Shown piece after piece: positions 42,337 to 49,869 of a DNA stretch of 64,000 bases; position 1 is the stretch's first letter, and the number at the start of each line of letters is the position of its first letter. The notes below the pieces were generated by a model. It was given only the letters and a program-made list of their open reading frames with translations. It was not told the DNA's origin and did not search any database. The stretch is from the NCBI GenBank assembly GCA_030606215.1, contig JAUWGW010000007.1, forward strand, positions 1-64,000, written 5' to 3'. Origin of the DNA: a bacterium (GTDB lineage: Bacteria; NPL-UPA2; JAUVJM01). Position numbers and translations under genes: made by a program.

Positions 42337-43164
42337 TTATTTCCCAAGTACAAACAGCATTTTATTGCCAAATTTCGTTTTGTCATAAAGAAAAGTCAGT
42401 AAGGGGTTGGGACTTCGGCTTAGAGTAGTCCAATACAGGATTTGCAGTCCTGCTGATGCTGCAAGTCTTCTGAAAGTCGCAGAGTTAAATTCATACAGAT
42501 GTTCAGGCATTGAAAAATGGCACCAGGGATGCTTTTTTAGACGGTATCTGCTCAAAAAATTCTTAACTCTAATATCTATCCCTGCAACATTTGGCAGTTC
42601 CACAAAGATATATCCGTTACTTTTTATGAGACGGTAGAGGTAACGGAGTGTTCCCAGTGGGTCTGGCATGTGCTCAAGAACATGCCACAGAGTAACAATG
42701 TCAAACTGTCCAGCATGAAAATTCATTTCTTCCAGTTTGCCTGCTCTGACATCTATATGCAGGGTTTCCTGCGCCCACTTTATTGTTTTCTGCGATATAT
42801 CTATGCCTGTGGCTGAGAAACCAAGCCCGGCTGCTTCCTGGACAAAGAAGCCTAACCCGCACCCGACATCAAGCAGATTGCCCGAGGATTTATATCGCTG
42901 GACATATTTTAACCTGCGCTGGATTTGAAAGTACTGGTTGGTTTTCTTAAAACGGGTGAAGTCAAACTGAGCAAGGTCAAATTCCTTATACCATGCGTAG
43001 TCAAGATCGTTGTTTAGTTTCTCATAATCTTCCGGTGCTGGCGCCGGGTGGCGATAGAGCAGACCACAGTTACGGCATTGCATAAGGTTATTTATTTCCT
43101 GCCTGGCTATTTGAATTGTATCACTTACCTTGCAAAGCGGGCACCGCCCAATGAGCTGGGTCAT
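42337..43164 (-). CDS. SAM methyltransferase with N-terminal zinc ribbon
   Basis: A ~275-residue protein. The N-terminus has a zinc ribbon ('CPLCK' and 'CRNCG' pairs), then a class I methyltransferase domain with motif I 'LLDVGCGLGFFVQEA', 'FDIVTLWHVLEHMPDP' and 'NGYIFVELPN'. This is the Methyltransf_23-type architecture common in O-antigen clusters. The start is ATG 43164, which overlaps the acyltransferase stop by 4 bp. It probably methylates a glycan or lipid intermediate; specificity is unknown. Confidence 0.88.
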   Translation of the reverse strand: MTQLIGRCPLCKVSDTIQIARQEINNLMQCRNCGLLYRHPAPAPEDYEKLNNDLDYAWYKEFDLAQFDFTRFKKTNQYFQIQRRLKYVQRYKSSGNLLDVGCGLGFFVQEAAGLGFSATGIDISQKTIKWAQETLHIDVRAGKLEEMNFHAGQFDIVTLWHVLEHMPDPLGTLRYLYRLIKSNGYIFVELPNVAGIDIRVKNFLSRYRLKKHPWCHFSMPEHLYEFNSATFRRLAASAGLQILYWTTLSRSPNPLLTFLYDKTKFGNKMLFVLGK

Positions 43165-44051
43165 ATCAGTTTCCAGCGTTGATGGAGCCAGAACCACTGT
43201 GCAGGGAAGCGCCTGACATAGCTCTCGATAATCCTGGTTAGCCTGGCTGTATTCATATATATGTCTTCTTCTCTGTTGCCTGTAGAGGAAAGTTCAAGTA
43301 CGGGTTCAATTATCACCGCATGCTTATCACCCGGCTCCCGCAGTGAAAACATCGGGACAATGCCTGCTCCCGTCCTCATGGCAAGAACTACAGGACCTGT
43401 TGCAGTTCCTGCAGGATGATTGAAGAAGTCTACGAATACACCTCCCCGAAGTTCTCGCTGGTCACCGAGCATACACACAATTTCATTCTGTCGCAAGCGC
43501 TTTAATAATTCAGTTGTCGCTTTTTTTCTTGGTAGAGCGGGGACGACACCTATGCCGAGATGTTCAAGACAGGAATGGAAAATTTCAGCAATCTGTTCAA
43601 CTTCAGGGTCACGCATAATGAAACTGAAAGGGTATCCCTCAGCCGCAAGTCTTGCCCCTAACAAACCGAAATTCCCTAAATGAGCGCTAAAACCGATGAC
43701 ACCTTTACCCTTCTTCAGAGCAGATTCAAGATTTTCTTTCCCTTCCAATCTTATAAGCTTTCTTATCTCGCGGCGAGAGAATCGGATAGAACTTGTTGCC
43801 TCACATAATCCCTTCCCGAGATTTATATAAGTCTCGCGGGCAATTGCTGCGAGTTCTGACTGATTCATCCTGTTACCGAATGCAAGTTTCAAGTTATCCA
43901 GTGTAATTTTATGATACCTTCCGGAAAGGAAATACGCGAGCTGCCCCAAAGATTTACCGGAGAGCTGTACTCCTCTCCATGGTAGGAGACCTATAATTTT
44001 CATCACGGAATGCATAGCAAGAATTGAGGCGAGACGGTCAATTTTTCTCAT
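43161..44051 (-). CDS. Lipid A biosynthesis acyltransferase, LpxL/HtrB-like
   Basis: A 296-residue membrane-anchored acyltransferase. 'SAHLGNFGLLGARLA' is the catalytic His block of the LpxL family, with 'FSFIMRDPE' following and 'VCMLGDQRELRGGVFVDFF' as the second conserved block. It adds secondary acyl chains to Kdo2-lipid IVA. It lies between lpxK and a methyltransferase and overlaps lpxK by 4 bp. Confidence 0.9.
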   Translation of the reverse strand: MRKIDRLASILAMHSVMKIIGLLPWRGVQLSGKSLGQLAYFLSGRYHKITLDNLKLAFGNRMNQSELAAIARETYINLGKGLCEATSSIRFSRREIRKLIRLEGKENLESALKKGKGVIGFSAHLGNFGLLGARLAAEGYPFSFIMRDPEVEQIAEIFHSCLEHLGIGVVPALPRKKATTELLKRLRQNEIVCMLGDQRELRGGVFVDFFNHPAGTATGPVVLAMRTGAGIVPMFSLREPGDKHAVIIEPVLELSSTGNREEDIYMNTARLTRIIESYVRRFPAQWFWLHQRWKLI

Positions 44052-45118
44052 CGTTCACACTTCCATCTTTTAAGAATTTCTTTTCCACGAATAATTTTCA
44101 ACTCAATAATAAGAGCGAGAATATTCCCATCGCAGATTCCTTCCAGCCGCATGGCGTCTTTCTGGGTGGTGATAATTGTTTCTACTCCTTTTTGCTGTGC
44201 GAGACGGCGGATTTTATCAATTTCCCTGAGTGAATATCTGTGATGGTCGAGGAAGCGAAAAGAATCCCGCACATTAGCTCCGAGCTCCTTTAATGTTTTC
44301 TCAAAAGATTGTGGATTTCCAATGCTGGAGAGAGCAAAAATATCCTTACCTGTAAGAAAATTCAATTCAAGATGTTTCCCTGTTGCAATATCCTGGAGGC
44401 GCACAGGGGAATGTATGCTCTCTATAATTGGAGCGGTTGGATTGATTGCTCTTAGTTCCTGCTTTAAGTTTTCAAGGTTGTTAGACTCGTCAGTATGTGT
44501 AAGCAGGAAAAGATTTGCCCGCTTCAGTTTGTTCTTTGGTTCCCTGAGAGTCCCTCTCGGTAGAAGATGACCATTCCCGAAAGGGCAGATTGCATTGATA
44601 ACTGCTATATTTAGGTCTCTCTTCAAAGCTAAATATTGATACCCATCATCAAGAATAATCGCATCACAACCGTACTTATTTATAGCGAGGTTTCCTGTGA
44701 GAAAACGGTTTTTCCCAACGAGCACAGCTACTCCTGGCAGATTCTTTGCGAGTAACTGTGGTTCATCTCCTCCTTCTTCACTCCCGAGCAGAATTGTCTT
44801 ACCATCCGAAACAACGCCGAAACTGGCCGTCCTTTTTGTAGGTTTTCTCCTGTAACCTCTGCTCAGGATAGCTACCCTGCACCCCCGGGTTGTAAGTATC
44901 TTAGCGAGCATTTCTACCGCAGGAGTTTTTCCTGTTCCTCCAAGCACAATATTGCCTACACTTATCACAGGGCGCTGTAATCCTTTTTTTCTCCTCGTGA
45001 AATGCCGTACAGTAATAGCGAAAAGGTAGATTTTTGAGAGGGCCCATAGTGATATGTGAAAAATTCGGTTTTCACTTATGCGCAACAGAAACTGTGAAGA
45101 TTTCTCACAAATATTCAT
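44048..45118 (-). CDS. lpxK: Tetraacyldisaccharide 4'-kinase
   Basis: A 356-residue inner-membrane-associated kinase that phosphorylates the 4' position of the lipid A disaccharide. The Walker A block is 'VGNIVLGGTGKTPAVEML'; further marks are 'RGYRRKP', 'GDEPQLLAKNLPGVAVLVG' and 'ILDDGYQYLALKRDLNIAVI'. The N-terminal segment anchors it to the membrane. It starts a lipid A group (lpxK, lpxL-like, then msbA) just after map. Confidence 0.95.
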   Translation of the reverse strand: MNICEKSSQFLLRISENRIFHISLWALSKIYLFAITVRHFTRRKKGLQRPVISVGNIVLGGTGKTPAVEMLAKILTTRGCRVAILSRGYRRKPTKRTASFGVVSDGKTILLGSEEGGDEPQLLAKNLPGVAVLVGKNRFLTGNLAINKYGCDAIILDDGYQYLALKRDLNIAVINAICPFGNGHLLPRGTLREPKNKLKRANLFLLTHTDESNNLENLKQELRAINPTAPIIESIHSPVRLQDIATGKHLELNFLTGKDIFALSSIGNPQSFEKTLKELGANVRDSFRFLDHHRYSLREIDKIRRLAQQKGVETIITTQKDAMRLEGICDGNILALIIELKIIRGKEILKRWKCER

Positions 45119-45122
45119 TTAT

Positions 45123-45866
45123 CTACATTGTGATAATTTCAGGTTCTCCATCTGTAACAATAATTGTATGCTCAAAATGTGCTGATGGTTGTCCGTCGCG
45201 GGTAACCGCCGTCCAGTTATCCTCTTGGACTTCAACTTCAAAAGTCCCCATATTGACCATCGGTTCAATAGCGAGAACCATACCAGGTTTCAGCCTTGGC
45301 CCTTGCTTTGGCTTACCAAAATTTGGAATCTGTGGTTCTTCATGGAGGTTGCTTCCGATACCATGTCCAACAAAGTCGCGTACCACTGAGAATCCATTCT
45401 TTTCCACATGGGATTGGACGGCATGTGATATATCTGATAGTCTATTACCTGCCCTGACTTTTTCTATACCTTTGAATAGAGCTTCCCTGGTAACTCTTAG
45501 TAGTTTATGAATATCTGAGCTTATTTCTCCGACAGCTACTGTGATTGCTGAGTCACCAAAGAAACCTTTATACTCAACGCCAATATCCACGCTTATAATA
45601 TCTCCTTCTTTTACAACTCTGAATCCAGGGATTCCATGAACAATTTCTTCATTGATAGACGCGCAGATTGTTGCTGGAAAACCTTTATACCCCTTAAAAG
45701 CTGGAGTTCCTCCTCTTTTCCTGATCATTTCCTCTGCAATTTTGTCAAGTTCCGCAGTCGTTACACCCGGCTTTATAAGTTTTGTTAGTTTCTTAAGAAC
45801 TTCAGCTACAATTCTGCTACTGGCACGTATTAACTTAAGTTCTTCCTCAGAATGGATGATAATCAT
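45123..45866 (-). CDS. map: Methionine aminopeptidase, type I
   Basis: A ~247-residue metalloprotease of the M24A family that removes the N-terminal Met of new proteins. Metal ligands are seen in 'ISVDIGVEYKGFFGDSA' (two Asp), 'GHGIGSNLHEEP' (His), 'LAIEPMV' (Glu) and 'AHFEHTIIVTDGEP' (Glu). I chose ATG 45866, 3 bases past the stop of the ferredoxin gene. Here map is embedded between homocysteine synthesis and lipid A genes, away from its usual ribosomal-protein neighbours. Confidence 0.95.
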   Translation of the reverse strand: MIIIHSEEELKLIRASSRIVAEVLKKLTKLIKPGVTTAELDKIAEEMIRKRGGTPAFKGYKGFPATICASINEEIVHGIPGFRVVKEGDIISVDIGVEYKGFFGDSAITVAVGEISSDIHKLLRVTREALFKGIEKVRAGNRLSDISHAVQSHVEKNGFSVVRDFVGHGIGSNLHEEPQIPNFGKPKQGPRLKPGMVLAIEPMVNMGTFEVEVQEDNWTAVTRDGQPSAHFEHTIIVTDGEPEIITM

Positions 45867-45868
45867 GG

Positions 45869-46276
45869 TTAAAAGAGGATTTCGATTGCTTTGTAGGGAC
45901 ATGCTCTGACACAAAGCCCGCAGGCAATGCATCGCTCTTTCTCAAAGGAGATAAGATGTTTTTCTCTGTCAAGTACGAAAGCGCCTGCAGGGCAGAGCGG
46001 GATACAAGCTGTGCAGTGTATACATTTATCCTGGTGCCAGAGGACATCTTGTGCAAGAGGTTGCATTCCAACCCCGAGTTGAGAGAGGTAGTTGAGACCT
46101 TTTTCTAAAGCTTTTCTCTCCCCGCTTATCTCCACCACAAGTCTTCCTTCCTCACGCGGGGTTACTGTAGCCTGAAGTATATTAATCATCAAATCATAAT
46201 CTCTTATCAACTGGTATGTTATAGGTTGTTCTACTAACTCTGGAGGAAAACGCAGGACAAGTCTTTTTTTCGTCAT
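45869..46276 (-). CDS. NIL-domain 4Fe-4S ferredoxin for homocysteine synthesis
   Basis: A 135-residue protein. Residues 1-75 form a NIL (ACT-like) domain ('VLRFPPELVEQPITYQLI'), and residues 80-135 two [4Fe-4S] motifs ('CIHCTACIPLCPAGAF' and 'CIACGLCVRACPYKAI'). Proteins of this build work with the DUF39 enzyme in the O-acetylhomoserine-independent route that turns aspartate semialdehyde and sulfide into homocysteine, known from methanogens and sulfate reducers. It overlaps the DUF39 gene by 4 bp. Confidence 0.92.
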   Translation of the reverse strand: MTKKRLVLRFPPELVEQPITYQLIRDYDLMINILQATVTPREEGRLVVEISGERKALEKGLNYLSQLGVGMQPLAQDVLWHQDKCIHCTACIPLCPAGAFVLDREKHLISFEKERCIACGLCVRACPYKAIEILF

Positions 46277-47433
46277 CGTTCTGCCCCCGGGAGAAATGCA
46301 ACAGGTTCACTCAGCAAGAATTCTCCCTTTTCTATCCATTGTTTCAGAATATCTGCGATATCCCTTGCCCGCGCATAACTTGAAAGTCCGCCGGCAGGGA
46401 TTTCCTTCCCTTCAATAGTTATTTTCCCTTCCCTGAGCTCGTGATAATTCACTGTGCCAAGGATTTTGTCTTTGCCCTGCGGATAATCTTTGCTATAGTC
46501 TACAACCTGTGCATGAATATCCTCATCACTCACAGCAGTATACTCAGCCATTTTTTCATCAAGAATTGGTATTGCTACTCCTATACCTAAAGTCAATGTT
46601 ACTCCATAGCCTGTAAAACTTGCGCCGCGTATCCATTCAAGCGACATTTCTTTAAGATTCCCCGTAACTGCGAGCGTCCCTGCTGGAGCCCGGGGGAGAC
46701 CATTTTTGTCACGGGGAACGTCCGGATTGTGTTGAGTTCCTGCTCCCCAGACATAACCCTGCGCTCCACCAAGGAATATTCGTGTTCCAACACCGATGGT
46801 TCTGTAGAGAGGGTCATTCAAAAGAGGGCTTAATTGACCGGCGCTACAGTAATTGGCATTTCCCATACGAGGTTGAAGAATTCCCATATATGTGTAAATC
46901 ACTCTATCTGATTTGTTGACAGCTACATTATAGTTCTGATAAGCATTTCTGGGATTTGTAAGAATTGCCTGCGGAATGTCCCGTATCGTGATAGTTTTTT
47001 CAATTTCGCGGTTTGGATAACAGTTAGTGCCGTAGGCGAGACCTTTCAGCTTCACAGGTCTACCTGCAACAAGGTCTTCAATTACATGACCTCCGCCGTA
47101 GCGAAATTCGCCGGGGAAAACTTTGTTCTCAGGGTCATCTTCAGAAAGTTCTGTCGCTCCGAGGTAGACATCTACAGCTGCCAGTCCTGTATACGCCGGG
47201 ACATTGTTCAGCCACACTTTGCGAAATTTGATTCTCGGTTTTGAGTGCCCGAGGTTCAGAAAAACACCTGAGGAACACATCGGACCAAAAGTCCCGGTTG
47301 TAACAACATCCACTTCCCGAGAAGCTTTTTTTACACCTTTAGTCTTTACAATTTCAATCATCTCTTCGGCAGTTACAACTACAACCTCACCCATGGCTAT
47401 TTTCTGATTAATTTGTGAATATGTCTTTGGCAT
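46273..47433 (-). CDS. DUF39-family homocysteine biosynthesis protein (L-aspartate semialdehyde sulfurtransferase)
   Basis: A 386-residue protein of the COG1900/DUF39 family. The N-terminus has 'SQINQKIAMGEVVVVTAEEM'; 'TTGTFGPMCSSGVF' and 'YGTNCYPNRE' carry conserved cysteines thought to take part in sulfur transfer; 'GTRIFLGGAQGYVWG' is also conserved. With the NIL ferredoxin it forms homocysteine from aspartate semialdehyde and reduced sulfur in anaerobes, as described for Methanosarcina and sulfate reducers. The COG2122 gene that belongs to the same functional set lies directly upstream, so the cassette is complete here. Confidence 0.92.
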   Translation of the reverse strand: MPKTYSQINQKIAMGEVVVVTAEEMIEIVKTKGVKKASREVDVVTTGTFGPMCSSGVFLNLGHSKPRIKFRKVWLNNVPAYTGLAAVDVYLGATELSEDDPENKVFPGEFRYGGGHVIEDLVAGRPVKLKGLAYGTNCYPNREIEKTITIRDIPQAILTNPRNAYQNYNVAVNKSDRVIYTYMGILQPRMGNANYCSAGQLSPLLNDPLYRTIGVGTRIFLGGAQGYVWGAGTQHNPDVPRDKNGLPRAPAGTLAVTGNLKEMSLEWIRGASFTGYGVTLTLGIGVAIPILDEKMAEYTAVSDEDIHAQVVDYSKDYPQGKDKILGTVNYHELREGKITIEGKEIPAGGLSSYARARDIADILKQWIEKGEFLLSEPVAFLPGAER

Positions 47434-48198
47434 TTAGCGCTCCTTCAGTCTTATCTTTCCCCATATTCCAAGTTTATCCCCGAAAATGATGACAACACCT
47501 CTCACACCATTTATTGAGCGGGCAAAATCTACGGCTTTTTCAATGTCAGAATGGCTCTTCACAAGATTGCAGGTAGCGGTTGCTGCAGCATCAGCAAGGA
47601 TTGCTGAAGGAGAATAAATTACTACTGCGTCAGCGTTGCCAAAACTTAAAGAATGACCAACTGTTCCAGAAGAAGTGCATATGCCCAGAGGAGTCTCATC
47701 AGGTTCTATTTCCAGAGCTATCTGTTGGGTGAATATTGAATCTCCTGCATATATTGCTACAACCCTCCTGCAGTGAGATTTAAGGAAAATGTCTCCACCG
47801 TTTTCCACAATAATTTCACTGGATTCAGAAAGTAAATTTTCACCTACATATTGTGCAATTGCTCCTGCGACAGTTGCCATCGGACCAACACCCGCTTTAC
47901 ATGATTCAGAAATCATATCCTTAATAATGCGAGGAGCTCCTTCCTCGATATCTACCGGAGACAGACTCTTCAAAAATTCCCCCCTCTTTCTTATATAGCT
48001 TTCAATCTCCTGTCTATAGCGTATGACAGATGTAAGTGCCTGTTTCTTTAAATTTTCGAAGTTTTGTGGGAGACATCCCCGCCTCGCCGGCGGGCGGGTC
48101 CTGATGTCGAGTGAAATCAGGAGGTCAGTTTCTTTTTCACATATGGTGAAAGTTCCCAATCCCCCTGTCCCAACCCAGCTTCTATAAGTCTTATTCAT
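47434..48198 (-). CDS. UPF0280/COG2122 (ApbE-like) protein of the homocysteine cassette
   Basis: A 254-residue UPF0280 protein. Typical blocks are 'KETDLLISLDIR', 'MATVAGAIAQYVGE', 'VENGGDIFLKS' and 'CTSSGTVGHSLSFGNADAVV', recalling the FMN-transferase ApbE. Genetic work in Methanosarcina tied COG2122 to homocysteine formation with the DUF39/NIL pair. Seven residues near the N-terminus ('TRPPARR') are encoded by a GC-rich palindrome that looks inserted. The start, ATG 48198, lies only 11 bases after the -10 box, so the transcript may be almost leaderless. It is the first gene of a 19-gene minus-strand run. Confidence 0.88.
   Translation of the reverse strand: MNKTYRSWVGTGGLGTFTICEKETDLLISLDIRTRPPARRGCLPQNFENLKKQALTSVIRYRQEIESYIRKRGEFLKSLSPVDIEEGAPRIIKDMISESCKAGVGPMATVAGAIAQYVGENLLSESSEIIVENGGDIFLKSHCRRVVAIYAGDSIFTQQIALEIEPDETPLGICTSSGTVGHSLSFGNADAVVIYSPSAILADAAATATCNLVKSHSDIEKAVDFARSINGVRGVVIIFGDKLGIWGKIRLKER
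48078..48098 (+). repeat. GC-rich palindromic insert in the UPF0280 gene
   Basis: CCCGCCTCGCCGGC followed by GGGCGGG forms an imperfect palindrome in otherwise AT-rich DNA. It is a 21-bp, in-frame insert in the coding region. Similar 'CCCGCC..GGCGGG' units occur as dispersed repeats in other uncultured bacteria. Confidence 0.5.
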
Positions 48199-48238
48199 CC
48201 TTAACGATAATGGTATGTCAAAGTTGAGAGTTAGTCAA
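48176..48238. repeat. Direct repeat copy 1 flanking the accessory island
   Basis: 63 bp matching 50915-50976 with about ten differences. It contains the first eight codons of the UPF0280 gene and its promoter. Confidence 0.8.
48210..48238 (-). promoter_or_regulatory. Promoter of the homocysteine-LPS run
   Basis: On the minus strand TTGACT (48238-48233), 17 bp and TACCAT (48215-48210). Only 11 bases separate the -10 box from ATG 48198, so translation may be leaderless. The second repeat copy has a better -10 (TATTAT). Confidence 0.5.
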
Positions 48239-48293
48239 TAGAAAAGGCGGTGATTGTGGATAGTTATGGATAATTAAAAGGAGCAACAAACAA

Positions 48294-48322
48294 TTGACAC
48301 CATACTCCCAAAGCGGTATTAT
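48294..48322 (+). promoter_or_regulatory. Promoter of the YgiT-type gene
   Basis: TTGACA at 48294-48299, a 17-bp spacer and TATTAT at 48317-48322. The ATG at 48332 is 9 bases past the -10 box, so the mRNA would start almost at the start codon. Confidence 0.55.
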
Positions 48323-48331
48323 TGAGCAGAG

Positions 48332-48559
48332 ATGAAATGTAGTATTGAAGGATGCCCAGGTGAGTACGAGGGACGAAAGATTGTACATACTGTGCGGTTT
48401 CAAGGAAAGGTGGTTGTTATTGACCATGTCCCAGCAAAAGTCTGCTCAGTATGTGGGGATACACTGCTGAATCTAAAAACTACGCAGCGAATCGAGGGGA
48501 TGTTACAGAAAACAACCAAGCCGGAGGCAGAAGTTCCACTCTACGAATATGCTAAATAG
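48332..48559 (+). CDS. YgiT-type zinc finger protein (MqsA-like antitoxin domain)
   Basis: A 75-residue protein. The zinc site is formed by 'CSIEGCPGEY' and 'CSVCGDT'; 'IVHTVRFQGKVVVIDHVPAKV' is the usual middle strand pair. YgiT-type proteins are the zinc-binding half of MqsA antitoxins and usually follow a small DUF4258 toxin gene. No such toxin frame is found upstream here, so this is an orphan antitoxin. It has no Shine-Dalgarno site and a promoter nearly on top of its ATG. The end holds no helix-turn-helix. Confidence 0.82.
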   Translation: MKCSIEGCPGEYEGRKIVHTVRFQGKVVVIDHVPAKVCSVCGDTLLNLKTTQRIEGMLQKTTKPEAEVPLYEYAK

Positions 48560-48694
48560 GGATGACCTTGGCCATTTCGCCTTTTTGGGCTCCAGAAGCG
48601 AAGTTTTTGGCTAGAATAAGCCATGGCAAACTCAGAGCAAAATTTGACGATTCAAAGAATTTCTTTAAGTAGATGGTTGGAGGGGCAGAGCGTC

Positions 48695-49027
48695 ATGAAA
48701 ACACGCGGTTTTCTAATTATTGTTTGTTTCGTTTTTCTCTTGGCCTCCTGCGGACCGAAGCCGGAAAAAACTATAATCGGTAAATGGGAGAGAATAGGAG
48801 ATTCCAAGACTATCGAGTTCTTTAAAGATGGCACCGTAAGCATTGTTAAAGGGGAAATGTGTGCGGGTGGAGACTACAAGTTCATTAGTGCCAAGCGAAT
48901 AAGGCTTGAGTTGGGTGGTGTATGGGCGTTGATTGGCCCTATCATCTACAACGTCTCTATCGTCCAAGACAAACTCATTTTGACCACTGCTGACGGGGAG
49001 TCTTCTGAATATCAAAAAGTCAAATGA
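48695..49027 (+). CDS. Small lipoprotein with lipocalin-like beta domain
   Basis: A 110-residue protein. The hydrophobic signal 'FLIIVCFVFLLASCG' ends in a lipobox (Leu-Ala-Ser-Cys19). The mature part starts 'KTIIGKWERIGDSKTIEFF' and continues with 'KDGTVSIVKG', the pattern of small beta-barrel 'GxW' lipocalin-like domains. I place the start at ATG 48695; the frame is open upstream to 48623 without a signal-peptide-like sequence. It overlaps the GIY-YIG gene by 4 bp, so they are co-expressed. Function unknown. Confidence 0.78.
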   Translation: MKTRGFLIIVCFVFLLASCGPKPEKTIIGKWERIGDSKTIEFFKDGTVSIVKGEMCAGGDYKFISAKRIRLELGGVWALIGPIIYNVSIVQDKLILTTADGESSEYQKVK

Positions 49028-49467
49028 ACCTATTTAAGAATTTACTTTCCGAGCTCGAAGGCAAGCTCAAAAATCACGGCTCATTTATCCTTCTTCCTGG
49101 GGAATCTATTAATGACATCGTTAATCGGTTCGGTGTTTCTTCTGAACCTGGAGTTTATATAATCTACGGTTGTGCTTCTAAGAAAGAGAAAGTTATTTAT
49201 ATCGGTAGTAGTGGACGTATAAAACAAGACGGGTCATTTGGGAAACAAACACTCAAAAAGCGTCTTACAATGAAGCAATGCGGAGAATATCGAAGAAAAT
49301 TCTTCGGAAACATTCTTGCAAAGGGGAAATATTCCAAACTTCTTTTTAAGTGGTTCATTACTTTCGATTCATGCAATAAATTGCTCCCAGCTAACATTGA
49401 AGGCGATTTAATGCAAGCTTATTATGATGATTTTAAATGTCTTCCGGAATACAACAAATCATATTGA
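49024..49467 (+). CDS. GIY-YIG nuclease-fold protein
   Basis: A 147-residue stand-alone GIY-YIG domain. 'PGVYIIYG' (about 42-49) and 'VIYIGSSG' (about 57-64) are the two strands of the name motif; an Arg lies in 'KRLTMKQCGEYRR', and the catalytic Glu and final Asn probably sit in 'NIEGDLMQAYY' and 'EYNKS'. It may cut DNA, for defence, repair or element mobility, but small single-domain members are mostly uncharacterised. It shares a transcript with the lipoprotein upstream, an unusual pair, inside the repeat-flanked island. Confidence 0.8.
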   Translation: MNLFKNLLSELEGKLKNHGSFILLPGESINDIVNRFGVSSEPGVYIIYGCASKKEKVIYIGSSGRIKQDGSFGKQTLKKRLTMKQCGEYRRKFFGNILAKGKYSKLLFKWFITFDSCNKLLPANIEGDLMQAYYDDFKCLPEYNKSY

Positions 49468-49553
49468 GTAAAGTTTATTGGCCTAACTGGCCCACCCAAC
49501 ATCCTGTGAAAAAGAGCTTGTGGCGCAACTTATAAAAATTTCTCATTTTATCC

Positions 49554-49581
49554 TTGACAAAAACGCTGTGCGGTGTATAAT
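49554..49581 (+). promoter_or_regulatory. Promoter of the VapBC pair
   Basis: TTGACA at 49554-49559, a 16-bp spacer and TATAAT at 49576-49581. TGTATAA occurs twice (49575 and 49589), a possible operator. GGTGTATAAT (49572-49581) is identical to the -10 region of the MazEF-type promoter at 15902-15911. Confidence 0.65.
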
Positions 49582-49608
49582 GTAGGATGTATAAAGGAGG
49601 TGAGAACC

Positions 49609-49866
49609 ATGGGTAATTTACATCGGACTCAAATCTACATTGAGGAAGATCAAATGCACCAGCTCAAACTTGAAGCAGAGAGAGAACACCTCGCTGTGTC
49701 TAAATTAATCCGCCATGCGATCGACCGGCTCTTAAAAACAAGGGCCAACAATATTGACTGGGACAGGGACCCTCTCACCAAAGCCATTGGCAAGATTAAA
49801 CTCACGGTAACTAACGCCGCTGTGGATCACGACCACTATTTATACGGGCGGAGAAAAAGGAGATGA
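49609..49866 (+). CDS. VapB-type antitoxin (ribbon-helix-helix)
   Basis: An 85-residue protein. 'HRTQIYIEEDQMHQLKLEAE' is the ribbon and first helix, 'LAVSKLIRHAIDRLL' the second helix, giving a CopG/RHH DNA-binding dimer. The tail ends with 'AAVDHDHYLYG', a sequence commonly found where such antitoxins bind PIN-domain toxins. The start is ATG 49609 with AGGAGG 9 bases upstream; the frame is open to 49573. It ends 3 bp before the VapC start. Confidence 0.85.
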   Translation: MGNLHRTQIYIEEDQMHQLKLEAEREHLAVSKLIRHAIDRLLKTRANNIDWDRDPLTKAIGKIKLTVTNAAVDHDHYLYGRRKRR

Positions 49867-49869
49867 TTT

